Position numbers and translations under genes: made by a program
In this document: one piece after another, positions 20,029 through 29,164 of the stretch
How positions within the stretch are numbered: position 1 is the first letter of the stretch
Layout of the letters: each line of letters begins with the position of its first letter
Assembly (NCBI RefSeq): GCF_001984575.1
Contig: NZ_LZNS01000001.1
Span: forward strand, 1,738,503-1,802,502
Source: Streptomyces sp. MP131-18
Lineage (GTDB): Bacteria; Actinomycetota; Actinomycetes; Streptomycetales; Streptomycetaceae
DNA: 64,000 bases
Direction: 5' to 3'
Notes under the pieces: model-generated
Database searches by the model: none
Told to the model about the DNA's origin: nothing
Seen by the model: only the letters and a program-made list of their open reading frames with translations

Positions 20029-21207
20029 CTATTGCCGCCGCCGGTCGCGCAGGATCAGGGCCGCGCCGGCCACCGCCGCGGTCAGCACCGCCCCGGTCAG
20101 GACGACGAACGTGCCGAGGCGTTCCGAACGTTCGGCATGCGTCTCGCCCAGGTCGAGAGCTGCCACCTCCGGGGCGGGCGGTGCCGGTGCCGGCTCGTCC
20201 GGGACCGGGGCGTCGGCCGGCTCCGTGTCGTCCTCCGTCAGCGCGCGCACCGGGTCGACGACGCCCCAGCCGGTGTGCGGATCGGGGCCCGGTGCTGCGC
20301 GTTCCGCCGTCTGCTGGAGATGGGTGACGACCTGCTGCGCGCTCCACTCGGGGTGCGCGGCGCGCAGCAGGGCGGCGACGCCCGCCACGTAGGGCGCGGC
20401 GAAGCTGGTGCCGCTGTCGACGCACTGACCGCCGCCGGGAACGGTGGAGACCATGTCGACGCCGGGGGCCGCGATGCCGACGAAGTCGCCCGACTGCGAG
20501 AAGGGCGCGCGCTCGTTGTTGCGGTCTGAGGCGCCGACGGCCAGGACGCCGTCGTAGGAGGCCGGATAGGTCTCGCGCCGGCGGCCGTCCGCGCCGTCGT
20601 TGCCGACCGAGGCGATGACGACGATGTCCGCGTCCACCGCCTCCGCCACTGCGGTCCGGAGGGCGGAGCCCCCGGCCGGCGGCGCGTCCGTGTCCTGGGA
20701 GATGTTGATGACGTCCACGTCCTGTTCGACGGCGTGCTCGATGGCTCGGGCGAGCGTCCCTATGGTGCCGCCGGCCTGGGAGTCGGTCTGCCGGATGGGG
20801 ACGATCGTCGACTCGGGGGCGAGGCCCACGAACCCTGTGTCCTCGTGGGAGCGCGCGGCGATGATGCCCGCGACCTTGGTGCCGTGGCCGACCGTGTCGG
20901 TGGTGCTGTCGCCCTCGCCCTCGGTGAAGTCGGCGCCGCGGTCCGCCGCGACGGCGCCGGCGAGCTGGGGGTTGGCGGTGTCGACGCCGCTGTCGATGAC
21001 GGCGACGCTGACGCCCGCGCCGCGTGTCTCCTGCCACAGCTGGTCGAGCAGGACGCGCTGGAGCGACCAGGGGCGTTCCTCGATGGGCTCGGCCGGGAAC
21101 GTGCAGCGCGCGCCGTCGGCGGAGGCGGCGTGGGCGCCGGTGAACGTGGCCAGGCCCACGAGGGCCAGCGCGGTGCCCGCGCGGAGCGGGCGGTGGCCGC
21201 GGCGCAT
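20029..21207 (-). CDS. mycP: Mycosin-like subtilisin protease of the ESX locus (MycP 2)
   Basis: This 392-residue S8 protease has a signal peptide (about residues 1-31). The catalytic triad is D72 (VIDSGVD), H108 (VGHGTKV) and S268 (SGTSFAAP). A Pro-rich linker and a C-terminal helix with an RDRRRQ stop follow. C35 and C262 could form a disulfide. The ATG is one nt after the eccB stop, so it is coupled to EccB. It is the closer match to a standard mycosin; the locus therefore carries two intact, clearly different mycosins. Confidence 0.92.
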   Translation of the reverse strand: MRRGHRPLRAGTALALVGLATFTGAHAASADGARCTFPAEPIEERPWSLQRVLLDQLWQETRGAGVSVAVIDSGVDTANPQLAGAVAADRGADFTEGEGDSTTDTVGHGTKVAGIIAARSHEDTGFVGLAPESTIVPIRQTDSQAGGTIGTLARAIEHAVEQDVDVINISQDTDAPPAGGSALRTAVAEAVDADIVVIASVGNDGADGRRRETYPASYDGVLAVGASDRNNERAPFSQSGDFVGIAAPGVDMVSTVPGGGQCVDSGTSFAAPYVAGVAALLRAAHPEWSAQQVVTHLQQTAERAAPGPDPHTGWGVVDPVRALTEDDTEPADAPVPDEPAPAPPAPEVAALDLGETHAERSERLGTFVVLTGAVLTAAVAGAALILRDRRRQ

Positions 21208-21208
21208 G

Positions 21209-22672
21209 TCAGGACCCCTGCGGCTGCTGGGCGTTGCGGGTGTCCAGCCGCGGGCCGGTCGGCAGGAACTCCGACCAGACCGCGGGCACCGGCACCGGCG
21301 TGATGTCCCCGTAGCCGAGGCGGAGATGGGCCTGGTCGGGCTCCCCTTCGCCGGGGGCGGTCGCCTGCACGGGGTAGCGCAGACCGGTGTCGGTGACCAG
21401 GAACACGCCTCCGGCCTCGGCCTGTTCGCCCTGTACCTGGCGGTAGAGCAGCCCGGAGCCCGGTGTGACGTACGCGTTGGCGGAGCCGGAGGCGATGGTG
21501 GCCGGATAGGAGGTGCCGGCCCAGGTGGCCACCTCGGTGCTGCCGTCCTCGCCGTCGACGCCGAGGAGGACGGAGCAGAGCGCGGTGCGGTCGCCTCCGT
21601 TGACCTGCTGCGGAACGCCGTCGGGCCAGGCGCGTTCGAGGCGTTCGTCGGCGGGGGCCGGGGTGAAGTGCTGCGCGCCAAGTTCCATGGCGCGGTTGTT
21701 CTGGTGGAGGATCTCGGTGTCCGGGTGGTTGAGCGTGAGGTGGGCGGTGAAGTCGGAGACGGGGACGACCGCGCCCGGCAGGACGACGTAGTGCTGCATG
21801 CTCCCGCCGGCCGGGGCCACGAGCACCGTCCCGACGGCATCGGCCTCCGGGGCCAGCCCCGGGACCTGGGCGGGGGCGCCGGCGGGGGCCGGGAGTTCGG
21901 GGAAGGCGAGGGGATCGCCCTCGCCGAACGTTGCGAGCCACTCGTCGGTGACGGGCTGCGCGTCGCCGCGGGTGAGGAGCCGCAGGAGCGTGTCGCGGGC
22001 TTCGGGGTCGGGCTCGCCGACGGGGTACTTGGTGCCGGTGCCGTCGATCAGGTACTCGGTGCCGTCCTCGCCCCGGACGTACAGGGCGTCGCGGCCGGCC
22101 AGTCGTTCGTCGCCCCCGACGCGGGCGGTGTCCCGTTCGGCCAGGACGAACGACGCCTGCTGCACGGCGGAGCCGCCGCCCGGCTGCTGGCAGACCGCCC
22201 AGCGCTTGGCGTCGGACACCTCGTCGGCGGCCGGGAGGCGGTCGGGGGCGTAGGGGATGCCGAGGGTGGGGCCGCGCGGGATCGTTCCGCTGTCCAGCTC
22301 GTCCTCGTCGACGTTCACGATGCTGAGGTCGTCGGTGTCCTCGAGCAGCAGACGCGCGGAGGACAGGTTCAGCACCGGGTGCAGCTGGGCGCGACCGTCC
22401 GTCTCCAGCACGACGTAACGTGTGGTGGAGTCGCTGCCGATGATCACGTTGCGGCCCGGCTCGTCCCAGTTCTCGGGGACGGACGGCCGGAACATGCCCC
22501 AGGCGCCGAACCCCGCGAGGATCAGCGCGCCGACGACCGCCCCCGGCAGGACGGCGCGCAGCGGGCGTGGCGCGCCCTCCTCGGTCACGCTGGGCGCAGG
22601 CTGGAGGAACGCCGAGACGGTTCGCCGTTTGGCGAACGTGTAGGCGTTGAGTTCGTCCTTGCGCGATGCCAT
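21209..22672 (-). CDS. eccB: ESX type VII secretion protein EccB
   Basis: This is a 487-residue, single-pass membrane core component. The cytoplasmic N-terminus has the family signature SRKDELNAYTFAKRRTVSAF, followed by one helix at about residues 41-62 and a large extracytoplasmic domain. That domain contains NVIIGSDSTTRYVV, HPVLNLSSARLLL and a PGSGLLY motif. It diverges from eccE and is followed by mycP2 with a one-nt gap. Confidence 0.94.
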   Translation of the reverse strand: MASRKDELNAYTFAKRRTVSAFLQPAPSVTEEGAPRPLRAVLPGAVVGALILAGFGAWGMFRPSVPENWDEPGRNVIIGSDSTTRYVVLETDGRAQLHPVLNLSSARLLLEDTDDLSIVNVDEDELDSGTIPRGPTLGIPYAPDRLPAADEVSDAKRWAVCQQPGGGSAVQQASFVLAERDTARVGGDERLAGRDALYVRGEDGTEYLIDGTGTKYPVGEPDPEARDTLLRLLTRGDAQPVTDEWLATFGEGDPLAFPELPAPAGAPAQVPGLAPEADAVGTVLVAPAGGSMQHYVVLPGAVVPVSDFTAHLTLNHPDTEILHQNNRAMELGAQHFTPAPADERLERAWPDGVPQQVNGGDRTALCSVLLGVDGEDGSTEVATWAGTSYPATIASGSANAYVTPGSGLLYRQVQGEQAEAGGVFLVTDTGLRYPVQATAPGEGEPDQAHLRLGYGDITPVPVPAVWSEFLPTGPRLDTRNAQQPQGS

Positions 22673-22703
22673 GGGCGACCGCTCCCTCCCCCTGCCGGTA
22701 ACC

Positions 22704-22728
22704 GGACGTCAGACCGACGTCCTACTAT
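22704..22728. promoter_or_regulatory. Inverted-repeat operator candidate between eccB and eccE
   Basis: GGACGTCagaccGACGTCC (22704-22722) is a perfect 7-bp inverted repeat with a 5-nt spacer. It abuts TACTAT (22723-22728), a plausible plus-strand -10 box for eccE, in the 91-bp gap between the divergent genes. The repeat is placed where a regulator would control eccE and perhaps eccB. I do not recognise the motif. Confidence 0.45.
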
Positions 22729-22763
22729 GCCGGGTGACGCTTTGATTACCGTCGGGAGGGGGC

Positions 22764-24047
22764 GTGATGAGGGGGGACTCTGCGACGCGGGGGTCAGAGG
22801 GCCCCGGCCGGGGTGTGGTGCCGCGCGCTTTGTCGGGGCCGGGTGGGACGTTCCCGATGGGGCCGCTGCTGTGCGTGCAGGCCGTCGGCGCGCTGCTGTG
22901 GGGCGGCTGGGCCGCGGAGAGCCCGCTCGTCGCCGCGCTGTCCGTGGTGCCGGCCGTGCTGCTCGGGCTGACCGTGGTGGCCTGGCGGCGTGGCGAGCCG
23001 TTGCCCCGGTGGATCGGGTCCGCGCTGGCTCTGCGGCGGCAGCGGCAGGAGGTGGCGCGGGCGCCCGAGCCCGGCACCGACCCGCTGCTCGCGCTGGCCG
23101 CGGAGTGCCGTCCCGGGCTGCGCAGTTACCCGTTCATGGCGCGCGGCGGGCGGGACGGCAGGGAGCGACGGGAGGTGGGCATGGCCGGGGACGGCGGCAC
23201 ACTGACCGCGGTGCTGCGGGTGGAGGCGGCGCTCGCGCCGCTCCAGCCGGGCCGTGCGGCCCGCCCGTTGCCGCTGTCGCTGCTGTACGACGCGCTGGAC
23301 ACCGACGGCATACGGCTGGACGCGGTCCAGGCGGTGCAGTACACGCAGCCCGCGCCCGCGCCGGTGCTGCCGGACCGGTCGGTGGCGGGGACGAGTTACG
23401 CGCTGCTGCAGGGCCAGGGGGATGCGCCCGCACTGCGCCTCACGTGGGTGGCGCTGCGGCTGGACCCGGAGCTGTGCCCGGATGCGGTCGCCGAGCGCGG
23501 TGGCGGACTCGTGGGCGTGCAGCGCTGTTTGACGCGCGCCGCGGACCAGCTGGCGAGCAGGCTGACCGGGGCGGGTTTCCGTGCGTCGGTGCTGACGGAG
23601 GCGGAGTTGTTGTCCGCGGTCGCCGCGTGCACGAGCTCCAATCCTGCGGCGACGGCGCTGATGGGCCAGGGCGACGGGCCCCGGCCGCGGCGGACGGCGG
23701 AGGGACAGCGGGTGTGGCGGTGCGACGACCGCTGGCACACGACGTTCCAGGTGGCGCGCTGGCCGGTGCTCGGCCCGGGGGCGATGCCGCTGCCCGGGCT
23801 GGTGGCGCTGCTGACGTCGCTGCCCGCGTTCGCCACCACGTTCGCGCTGACGCTGCGCGGCCAGGGGCGGGAGTCCGCGCTGCTCAACGGGCATGTGCGC
23901 ATCACCGGGCGCGCGGAGGGCGAGGTGCACGCGGCGGGCCGTCAGCTGCTGCGGGCGGCGCGCGGTGCGCGCGTGGTGCTGTCGCGGATGGACCGGCAGC
24001 AGCTGCCGGGTCTCCAGGCCACGCTGCCGCTGGGCGGGATGCGCTGA
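22764..24047 (+). CDS. eccE: ESX type VII secretion protein EccE
   Basis: This 427-residue protein has two N-terminal hydrophobic helices (GPLLCVQAVGALLWGGWAA and LVAALSVVPAVLLGLTVVAW). A soluble region with YALLQGQGDAPALRLTWVALRLDPELCPDAV and an RVWRCDDRWHTTFQVARWP segment follows, as in EccE. It would sit at the periphery of the ESX membrane complex. The start is GTG at 22764 or the adjacent ATG at 22767, behind GGGAGGGGG. Its stop overlaps the next start (TGATG). Confidence 0.85.
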   Translation: MMRGDSATRGSEGPGRGVVPRALSGPGGTFPMGPLLCVQAVGALLWGGWAAESPLVAALSVVPAVLLGLTVVAWRRGEPLPRWIGSALALRRQRQEVARAPEPGTDPLLALAAECRPGLRSYPFMARGGRDGRERREVGMAGDGGTLTAVLRVEAALAPLQPGRAARPLPLSLLYDALDTDGIRLDAVQAVQYTQPAPAPVLPDRSVAGTSYALLQGQGDAPALRLTWVALRLDPELCPDAVAERGGGLVGVQRCLTRAADQLASRLTGAGFRASVLTEAELLSAVAACTSSNPAATALMGQGDGPRPRRTAEGQRVWRCDDRWHTTFQVARWPVLGPGAMPLPGLVALLTSLPAFATTFALTLRGQGRESALLNGHVRITGRAEGEVHAAGRQLLRAARGARVVLSRMDRQQLPGLQATLPLGGMR

Positions 24048-24730
24048 TGGGCCGGTCGGGGCACGTACTCGCGGCGGCGGACCTGTCGGCCCTGTCGCTG
24101 CCGGTCGGGGACGACGGGATCATCGTCGGCGTGGACAGCAGATCGCAGCCCGCGGTACTCGGCATCCACCATCCGGTGCCGTACGACGTCGTACTGATCG
24201 GCGGGCTGTGGACGGCGCACGTGCTGGCGCTCCGCGCCGTCGCGACCGGCGCGCGCGTGGTGGTGGAGACGGGGCGCCCGCAGCTGTGGACGCGCCTGGC
24301 ACAGGCGGCGAACGGCGGCCTGGAGTGCATGACGCTGCACGAGGTGGGCCGGGTCCCGCCGGTGGGTGCGACGCTCGGCAGCCCGGTGCTCGTCGTACGG
24401 GACTGCGGGACGCGGCCGCCACGCAGCCGGGTCGCGTCGGCGCCCTGGCAGCCGGTGCTGACGCTGCTGCCCTATCTGAGCCCGGCAACGCACCGGCTGG
24501 TGGAGCGTGCCTCGCTGGTGGGGGTGCAGCGCGTCTCGCCTGAGGAGGCGCGGGTGGTCGGCCGGATACTGGCGCTGCCGGAGGTGCAGGCGGAGGCGTT
24601 GCCGACGCTCGCGGAGAACGCGACGCTGTGGTGCACCCGTTCGTCGCGGCGGCTGGTGCGGCTGCTGCCGACGGACAGCGAGACGGGGCTGCTCGGCAGT
24701 CCCAGCCGGCTCGATCAGGGCGCCGAGTGA
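24047..24730 (+). CDS. ESX-locus protein of unknown function, coupled to EccE
   Basis: This is a 227-residue soluble protein with no signal peptide. It contains IIVGVDSRSQPAVLGI, then an alternating strand/helix stretch (YDVVLIGGLWTAHVLALRAVATGARVVVETG) that looks like a degraded nucleotide-binding-type fold without a P-loop. The ATG overlaps the eccE stop by one nt. Strict coupling suggests a cytoplasmic accessory of the ESX machine. I do not recognise a named family. Confidence 0.7.
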   Translation: MGRSGHVLAAADLSALSLPVGDDGIIVGVDSRSQPAVLGIHHPVPYDVVLIGGLWTAHVLALRAVATGARVVVETGRPQLWTRLAQAANGGLECMTLHEVGRVPPVGATLGSPVLVVRDCGTRPPRSRVASAPWQPVLTLLPYLSPATHRLVERASLVGVQRVSPEEARVVGRILALPEVQAEALPTLAENATLWCTRSSRRLVRLLPTDSETGLLGSPSRLDQGAE

Positions 24731-24848
24731 GGACGGCCCGAGGCGGCGGGCGAGGGGAAGAAGTGGGGAGAAGGGGAGCACATCGGGTGCGGGAGGGGCA
24801 GACGGCGGGCGCGGGGTCGGCGATGGTGTGAACGCTTATGCTGCTCTG

Positions 24849-25124
24849 GTGACTTCACCACAGCAGGGGCTCACTCCCCGCCAGGCCAGGCGGCTGCGCA
24901 TGGCCATCGCCGGGTGCGCGATGACGGCGATGGCGGTCGTGCTCGTGATACAGCTGGGCGACGGCTCGTCCCTGCGGTCCATAGGTCTGTACGGGGCGGC
25001 GTTCATCCTGTCCGGCGCGGTGATCGAGATGAGCCGGCGCGGCAGGACGCGGCTGGGCATGGCGGTGCTCGGCGCCGGCTTCGTACTCCTCCTCGGCGCC
25101 GACTGGTGGCTGCGCAACCACTGA
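24849..25124 (+). CDS. Small membrane protein, probably leaderless
   Basis: This 91-residue protein has two to three hydrophobic helices (AIAGCAMTAMAVVLVIQL, LYGAAFILSGAVIEM, LGMAVLGAGFVLLLGADWWL). The GTG start at 24849 has no ribosome site. A TATGCT -10 box at 24837-24842 would place transcription initiation on the GTG itself, which fits leaderless translation, common in actinobacteria. The function is unknown. The frame is open far upstream, but that part is a shadow of the preceding gene. Confidence 0.6.
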   Translation: MTSPQQGLTPRQARRLRMAIAGCAMTAMAVVLVIQLGDGSSLRSIGLYGAAFILSGAVIEMSRRGRTRLGMAVLGAGFVLLLGADWWLRNH

Positions 25125-25227
25125 GCCACCGCCTCCCTCCAGTACCCGTGTCAGTGCGCTGCGTTACGATCGCGGTCTGGCATGCGTTGTGCTTTTGCTG
25201 TTCCGCCGACCGAAGGGATCACGGCTG

Positions 25228-25521
25228 ATGGCCGCCACCGAGACTCCGGACGAGATCGCCGCGCGGAAGGAGCGCGAGAAGAATGAGCTGTATGCGCTCG
25301 ACATTTCGGGCGTGGAGTGGCTGAGCGCGCCCGGCGGGCCCGAGGACGAGAAGGTGGAGATCGCCTACCTCCCCGGCGGCGGCGTGGGCATGCGCAATTC
25401 CAAGGACCCCGGCACGGTGCTGCGGTTCACCGCCGCCGAGTGGGAGGCGTTCGTCCTGGGGGCGCGGGACGGCGAGTTCGACATCGACGAGCAGGGCCGC
25501 CTGCCGTCCCAGCCGTCGTAG
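25228..25521 (+). CDS. DUF397 domain protein
   Basis: This 97-residue protein matches the small DUF397 family, abundant in Streptomyces: SGVEWLSAPGG, EIAYLPGGGVGMRNSKDP and a C-terminal FTAAEWEAFVLGARDGEFD. Such proteins often pair with XRE/BldB-type regulators, but no helix-turn-helix gene is adjacent here. The ATG at 25228 has AAGGGA about 10 nt upstream. It converges on the methyltransferase gene. Confidence 0.8.
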   Translation: MAATETPDEIAARKEREKNELYALDISGVEWLSAPGGPEDEKVEIAYLPGGGVGMRNSKDPGTVLRFTAAEWEAFVLGARDGEFDIDEQGRLPSQPS

Positions 25522-25554
25522 CCGCCCGGCGCCGGATGCCGGGTGCCGGGCGGC
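25521..25554. terminator. Bidirectional terminator after the DUF397 gene
   Basis: A perfect 10-bp inverted repeat GCCGCCCGGC/GCCGGGCGGC (25521-25530 with 25545-25554) begins on the last base of the DUF397 stop. It lies between convergent genes, so it can serve both. Confidence 0.65.
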
Positions 25555-25590
25555 ACTTTACGGAGCGGAGCTTTGCGGGGGCGACCCGGG

Positions 25591-26289
25591 TCAGCGCTTG
25601 ACGCAGGTGTAGGTGCCGAACAGCCGTGCCTCGTAGGCGACGTGCACGATGTCGAAGCCGGCCGCGTCGAGCATGGGTTCCAGCAGCCAGCGGTAGGTGC
25701 TGTGTTCGGTTCTGATGTGCTCCGCGTAGTCTTCGGCGGTGTAGCCTGCGGACGGGTCCGTGGCGGCGCCCGCCATCCAGGCCGAGAAGACGGCCGGCGC
25801 CTCGGAGGGCGCGAAGTCGTAGATCAGGTCGCGCAGGCGCAGGACGCCGCCGGGCCGGAGCACCGCCGCGATCCGTTCCAGCGCCATGGTCTTCCAGAGG
25901 TCCGGCAGTTGGTGCAGCGCGTGCCGGGTGTGGACGGCGTCCACGGGCGGCCCGTCGTGGTCGTAGCTGAGGAAGCCCGCCCGCGCGGTCTCGACCTGGG
26001 CCAGGCCCGCCTCGGCGACGCGCTCCTCGATCACCCGCAGCATCGCCGGGGAGACGTCCACCGCAATGACCCGCCGGAACGCGTCGGCGGCGGCGAGCGC
26101 GAAGCGGCCCGTGCCCGCCCCGAGATCAACGACGGTCGCGTCCGCACCCACGCCTCGCTCGCGGAGGGCGTCGATGTCATCCGCAGGGTCCGGATAGCCC
26201 TGCTTGCGGTCGAACCCGGCAACGAAGGCGGGGTCGAGGTGTTCCGGGCCGGCATGGAGCAGTTCGTCGGGCATCCACGGTTCAGACAT
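25591..26289 (-). CDS. Class I SAM-dependent methyltransferase
   Basis: This 232-residue protein has motif I VVDLGAGTGRFALAAADAF, followed by VIAVDVSPAMLRVIEERV, HTRHALHQLPD and VLRPGGVLRLRDLIYDF, so it is a Rossmann-fold methyltransferase. The substrate is unknown. I chose the ATG at 26289 (MSEPWMP) over a GTG three codons upstream. It sits inside the ESX locus but on the opposite strand, and nothing ties it to secretion. Confidence 0.85.
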   Translation of the reverse strand: MSEPWMPDELLHAGPEHLDPAFVAGFDRKQGYPDPADDIDALRERGVGADATVVDLGAGTGRFALAAADAFRRVIAVDVSPAMLRVIEERVAEAGLAQVETARAGFLSYDHDGPPVDAVHTRHALHQLPDLWKTMALERIAAVLRPGGVLRLRDLIYDFAPSEAPAVFSAWMAGAATDPSAGYTAEDYAEHIRTEHSTYRWLLEPMLDAAGFDIVHVAYEARLFGTYTCVKR

Positions 26290-26569
26290 GCCCCGCACCC
26301 TGCCACGCGGCCCGCACGAGCGCCCGGCATTTTCCCGCGGGCCGTGGCGGCGTTTTGCCCCGCTTTGCGGGATGGCCTTGCGCGGGCCGGACGGGGAGGG
26401 CTAGGGCGAGTTCGCGGGGGGCGTTTAGGGTGAGGGTTGGCGCGTGAATAGTGCCGTGGCAACGACCTGTATCCGTGTCGAGGGAACCGCCCGGGGGATC
26501 GGGCCCGTCATCCGCACAGCGGCCTCAAAAGGTGCGGATCAGGTAGCAGGACCAGCAGCGGGAGGCGTC
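26290..26569. other. Intergenic region upstream of the EspI-like gene
   Basis: This 280-bp divergent gap lies between the methyltransferase and EspI-like genes. The EspI frame is open from 26444, but that stretch encodes an atypical sequence without a ribosome site, so I treat it as leader. The only promoter-like element I see is a TAGGGT near 26425, and it is weak. The ribosome site GGAGG at 26561-26565 serves the EspI-like gene. Confidence 0.4.
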
Positions 26570-29155
26570 GTGAGCAGCGATCGGGACAAAGTTCGCACCG
26601 CGGAGGAAATCTCCGCCGACGAGCACCCCGATGCCGAACTCCAGGAGGAGGAGTCGGAGAGCACCGGGCAGTTCACCATCGACTACACGCCGCCCGCCTG
26701 GTATTCCGGTGGCGGCGGCTCCGCCGCGGATCAGCAGCCGCCTGCCGTGCCGCCGCGCGACACACCGCGGGCCGAGCCGGGGGACGCCGCCCCCGGCGAC
26801 GTGGTGAGCGGGGACACCATGCAGATCTCGACCTCGGCCATGCGCAGGGCTTCGGCCGAGCCGGCGCCCGCGGAGGGCACGGCGACACCGCCCCCGGACC
26901 CGCGTACTCCCGCGGCACCGGCCGCGTCGGCCGCGCCGCCGCCGGGTGGACTGCCGCCGCTGCCGCCGGACTTCCGGGTCGACCCGCCCACGCCGCCAGC
27001 ACCGCCCGGGTTCCCGCCGCCGCCCACCGGGCAGGAGCCGGCCGACGCCGCGCCGCCTGCCACGCCCGCGGCCGCGCCCGCCGGCGAATCGCCGGCCGAC
27101 GGGGAGGGCGCCGAGCCGCTGGGGCCCGACTACACGTTCGCGCCGCCGCGGAGCGAGCCGGAGGAAGAGCCGCAGGACGAGGAACGCGGAAGTGTGCAGG
27201 TGGAGTTCGCCCGCACCTCCCCGGAGCCCGAGCCGGAGCTCGACGAGGACAACGGGGCGGATGGCCCCAGGGACTCCGTAGCGCCCCGGGAGGACGACGC
27301 CCGGACGCCATCGGGTCCGCCTCCCCCGCCGCTCGGACTCGGCCTGCCGCCGGTGCCGGGCGCCGCGCAGACATCGCCGCCCGCGCCGGCGCCGCAGGCT
27401 CAGCCGGCGGCGCCGGCTCCCGCGCCGCCCCCCGCACCCGCACCCGCGGTGCAGGAGCCGATGGCTGCCCACCCCGACCCGCGCGCGGCGGGGCAGTCGC
27501 CGTTCACCCCGCCGCAGGCCCAGCCGCAACAGCCCCCGGCACCACAGCGGCAACAGCAGCCGCATCCGCAGCAGTTCGGGCAACCGCCCGCACCGCCGCA
27601 GCCGTTCGTCCCGCAGCAGCCGCAGCAGCAGCAACAGCCGTTCGGGCAACCGCCCGCGCCCGCTGCGGGACCGCCGGCGGTACCGCACCAGCCCCAGCCG
27701 TTCACCCCGCCACAGGCCCAGCCGCAACAACCCCCGGCACCGCACCAGCAACAGCAGCCGCAGCAGTTCGGGCAACCGCCCGCACCGCCGCACCAGCAGC
27801 AGCAACAGCACAACCCCGCCCTTCCGGCCCCCTTCGTCCGGCCTCAGCAACCCCAGCCCCAGCAGCCGCAACCCCAGCAACCGCAGCAGCCGCAGCAACA
27901 GCCGCAGGGCCCGCCCGGAGCCGGCTGGCCGGACCAGCAGCAGTACGCGGCGCAGATGCAGCCGGGGGCCCTGGGATACACGGCCTCCGTCGAGCTGTCC
28001 TCGGACCGGCTGCTCCAGGACAAGCGGCGCAACAAGGCGCGTTCGCAGCCGGTCAGCAAGCCCGCGGGCCGGTTCCGGATCGGCAGCAAGGCCGCCGAGC
28101 AGGAGCGGCAGCGCAAGCTCGACATCATCCGCACGCCGGTGCTCTCCTGCTACCGCATCGCGGTCATCAGCCTGAAGGGCGGCGTGGGCAAGACGACCAC
28201 GACCACCGCCCTGGGCGCGACGCTCGCGAGCGAGCGGCAGGACAAGGTCATCGCGATCGACGCCAACCCGGACGCGGGCACCCTCGGCCGCCGGGTGCGC
28301 CGCGAGACGGGGGCCACCATCCGCGACCTGGTGGGGGCGATTCCCTACCTGAGCAGCTACATGGACCTCCGCCGGTTCACCTCGCAGGCGCCGTCGGGTC
28401 TGGAGATCCTGGCGAACGACGTCGACCCGGCGATCTCCACCACGTTCAACGACGAGGACTACCGCCGCGTCATCGATATCCTCGGGCAGCAGTACCCGAT
28501 CATCCTCACCGACTCGGGCACCGGACTGCTGTACAGCGCGATGCGCGGCGTGCTCGACCTGGCACACCAGCTGATCATCGTCTCCACGCCCTCGGTGGAC
28601 GGCGCGAGCAGCGCGAGCACCACCCTGGACTGGCTGGCGGCGCACGGGTACGGCAGCCTCGTGCAGCGCAGCATCACCGTGATCTCCGGAGTGAGGGAGA
28701 CCGGGAAGCTGGTCAAGGTCGAGGACATCGTGGCCCACTTCAAGACCCGCTGCCGCGGTGTCGTGGTCGCGCCGTTCGACGAACATCTCGCTGCCGGTGC
28801 CGAGTTGGACCTCGACATGATGCGGCCGCGCACGCGGCAGGCGTACTTCGACCTCGCCGCGCTCATCGCGGAGGACTTCGTCCGGGTACAGCAGGAGCAG
28901 GGCCTGTGGACGCAGGACGGCGGCATGCCGCCGCACATGGCACCGCCCCTGCCCGGCCAGGGCCAGCCCCAGGGCTACGGCTACCCGCAGCAGACTCCCC
29001 CGCAGCAGGGCTACGGCTACCCGCAACAACAGCAACAGCAACAGCAACAGCCGGCACCGCCGCCACAGCAGCAGCAGCAACCACAGCAGCCACCGTACGG
29101 GTACCCGCAGCAGCCGGGCCCGTGGCAGCCGCCACAGCCGCCGCAGCGCGGCTGA
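26570..29155 (+). CDS. EspI-like ESX-associated ATPase (ParA/MinD fold) with Pro/Gln-rich arm
   Basis: This 861-residue protein resembles mycobacterial EspI in layout. A disordered Pro/Ala/Gln-rich N-terminal arm (about residues 40-470) leads to a SIMIBI-class ATPase with a deviant Walker [10 protein letters not shown] starting at K536. [15 protein letters not shown] and [10 protein letters not shown] follow, then a Gln/Pro-rich tail (GYGYPQQ repeats). The GTG at 26570 (reading SSDRDKVRT) is set by GGGAGG. It closes the ESX locus; the S. coelicolor locus has a similar ATPase at the same end. It may regulate secretion in response to ATP. Confidence 0.82.
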   Translation: MSSDRDKVRTAEEISADEHPDAELQEEESESTGQFTIDYTPPAWYSGGGGSAADQQPPAVPPRDTPRAEPGDAAPGDVVSGDTMQISTSAMRRASAEPAPAEGTATPPPDPRTPAAPAASAAPPPGGLPPLPPDFRVDPPTPPAPPGFPPPPTGQEPADAAPPATPAAAPAGESPADGEGAEPLGPDYTFAPPRSEPEEEPQDEERGSVQVEFARTSPEPEPELDEDNGADGPRDSVAPREDDARTPSGPPPPPLGLGLPPVPGAAQTSPPAPAPQAQPAAPAPAPPPAPAPAVQEPMAAHPDPRAAGQSPFTPPQAQPQQPPAPQRQQQPHPQQFGQPPAPPQPFVPQQPQQQQQPFGQPPAPAAGPPAVPHQPQPFTPPQAQPQQPPAPHQQQQPQQFGQPPAPPHQQQQQHNPALPAPFVRPQQPQPQQPQPQQPQQPQQQPQGPPGAGWPDQQQYAAQMQPGALGYTASVELSSDRLLQDKRRNKARSQPVSKPAGRFRIGSKAAEQERQRKLDIIRTPVLSCYRIAVISLKGGVGKTTTTTALGATLASERQDKVIAIDANPDAGTLGRRVRRETGATIRDLVGAIPYLSSYMDLRRFTSQAPSGLEILANDVDPAISTTFNDEDYRRVIDILGQQYPIILTDSGTGLLYSAMRGVLDLAHQLIIVSTPSVDGASSASTTLDWLAAHGYGSLVQRSITVISGVRETGKLVKVEDIVAHFKTRCRGVVVAPFDEHLAAGAELDLDMMRPRTRQAYFDLAALIAEDFVRVQQEQGLWTQDGGMPPHMAPPLPGQGQPQGYGYPQQTPPQQGYGYPQQQQQQQQQPAPPPQQQQQPQQPPYGYPQQPGPWQPPQPPQRG
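27500..27930 (+). repeat. Internal Pro/Gln repeats in the EspI-like gene
   Basis: The DNA for the N-terminal arm holds near-identical blocks. [14 protein letters not shown] is encoded near 27505 and again near 27703, and QQFGQPPAP near 27570 and 27763 with a variant near 27645. The long CAG/CAA-rich tracts make this and a second stretch at about 29025-29095 (a run of nine glutamine codons) prone to slippage. Confidence 0.75.
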
Positions 29156-29164
29156 GCCGTTCGC

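Noticed and set aside
20600-24730. A 1376-residue plus-strand frame across mycP2, eccB and eccE
   Set aside because: Only its last 227 codons (from 24047) form a credible protein. The rest is antisense or out of frame to well-supported ESX genes.
25591-26289. Methyltransferase as an ESX component
   Set aside because: It is on the opposite strand, separated by terminator-like sequence, and nothing but position links it to secretion.
26444-26569. An earlier start for the EspI-like ATPase
   Set aside because: The extra 42 residues have no ribosome site and unlike composition. The GTG at 26570 has GGGAGG at good spacing.
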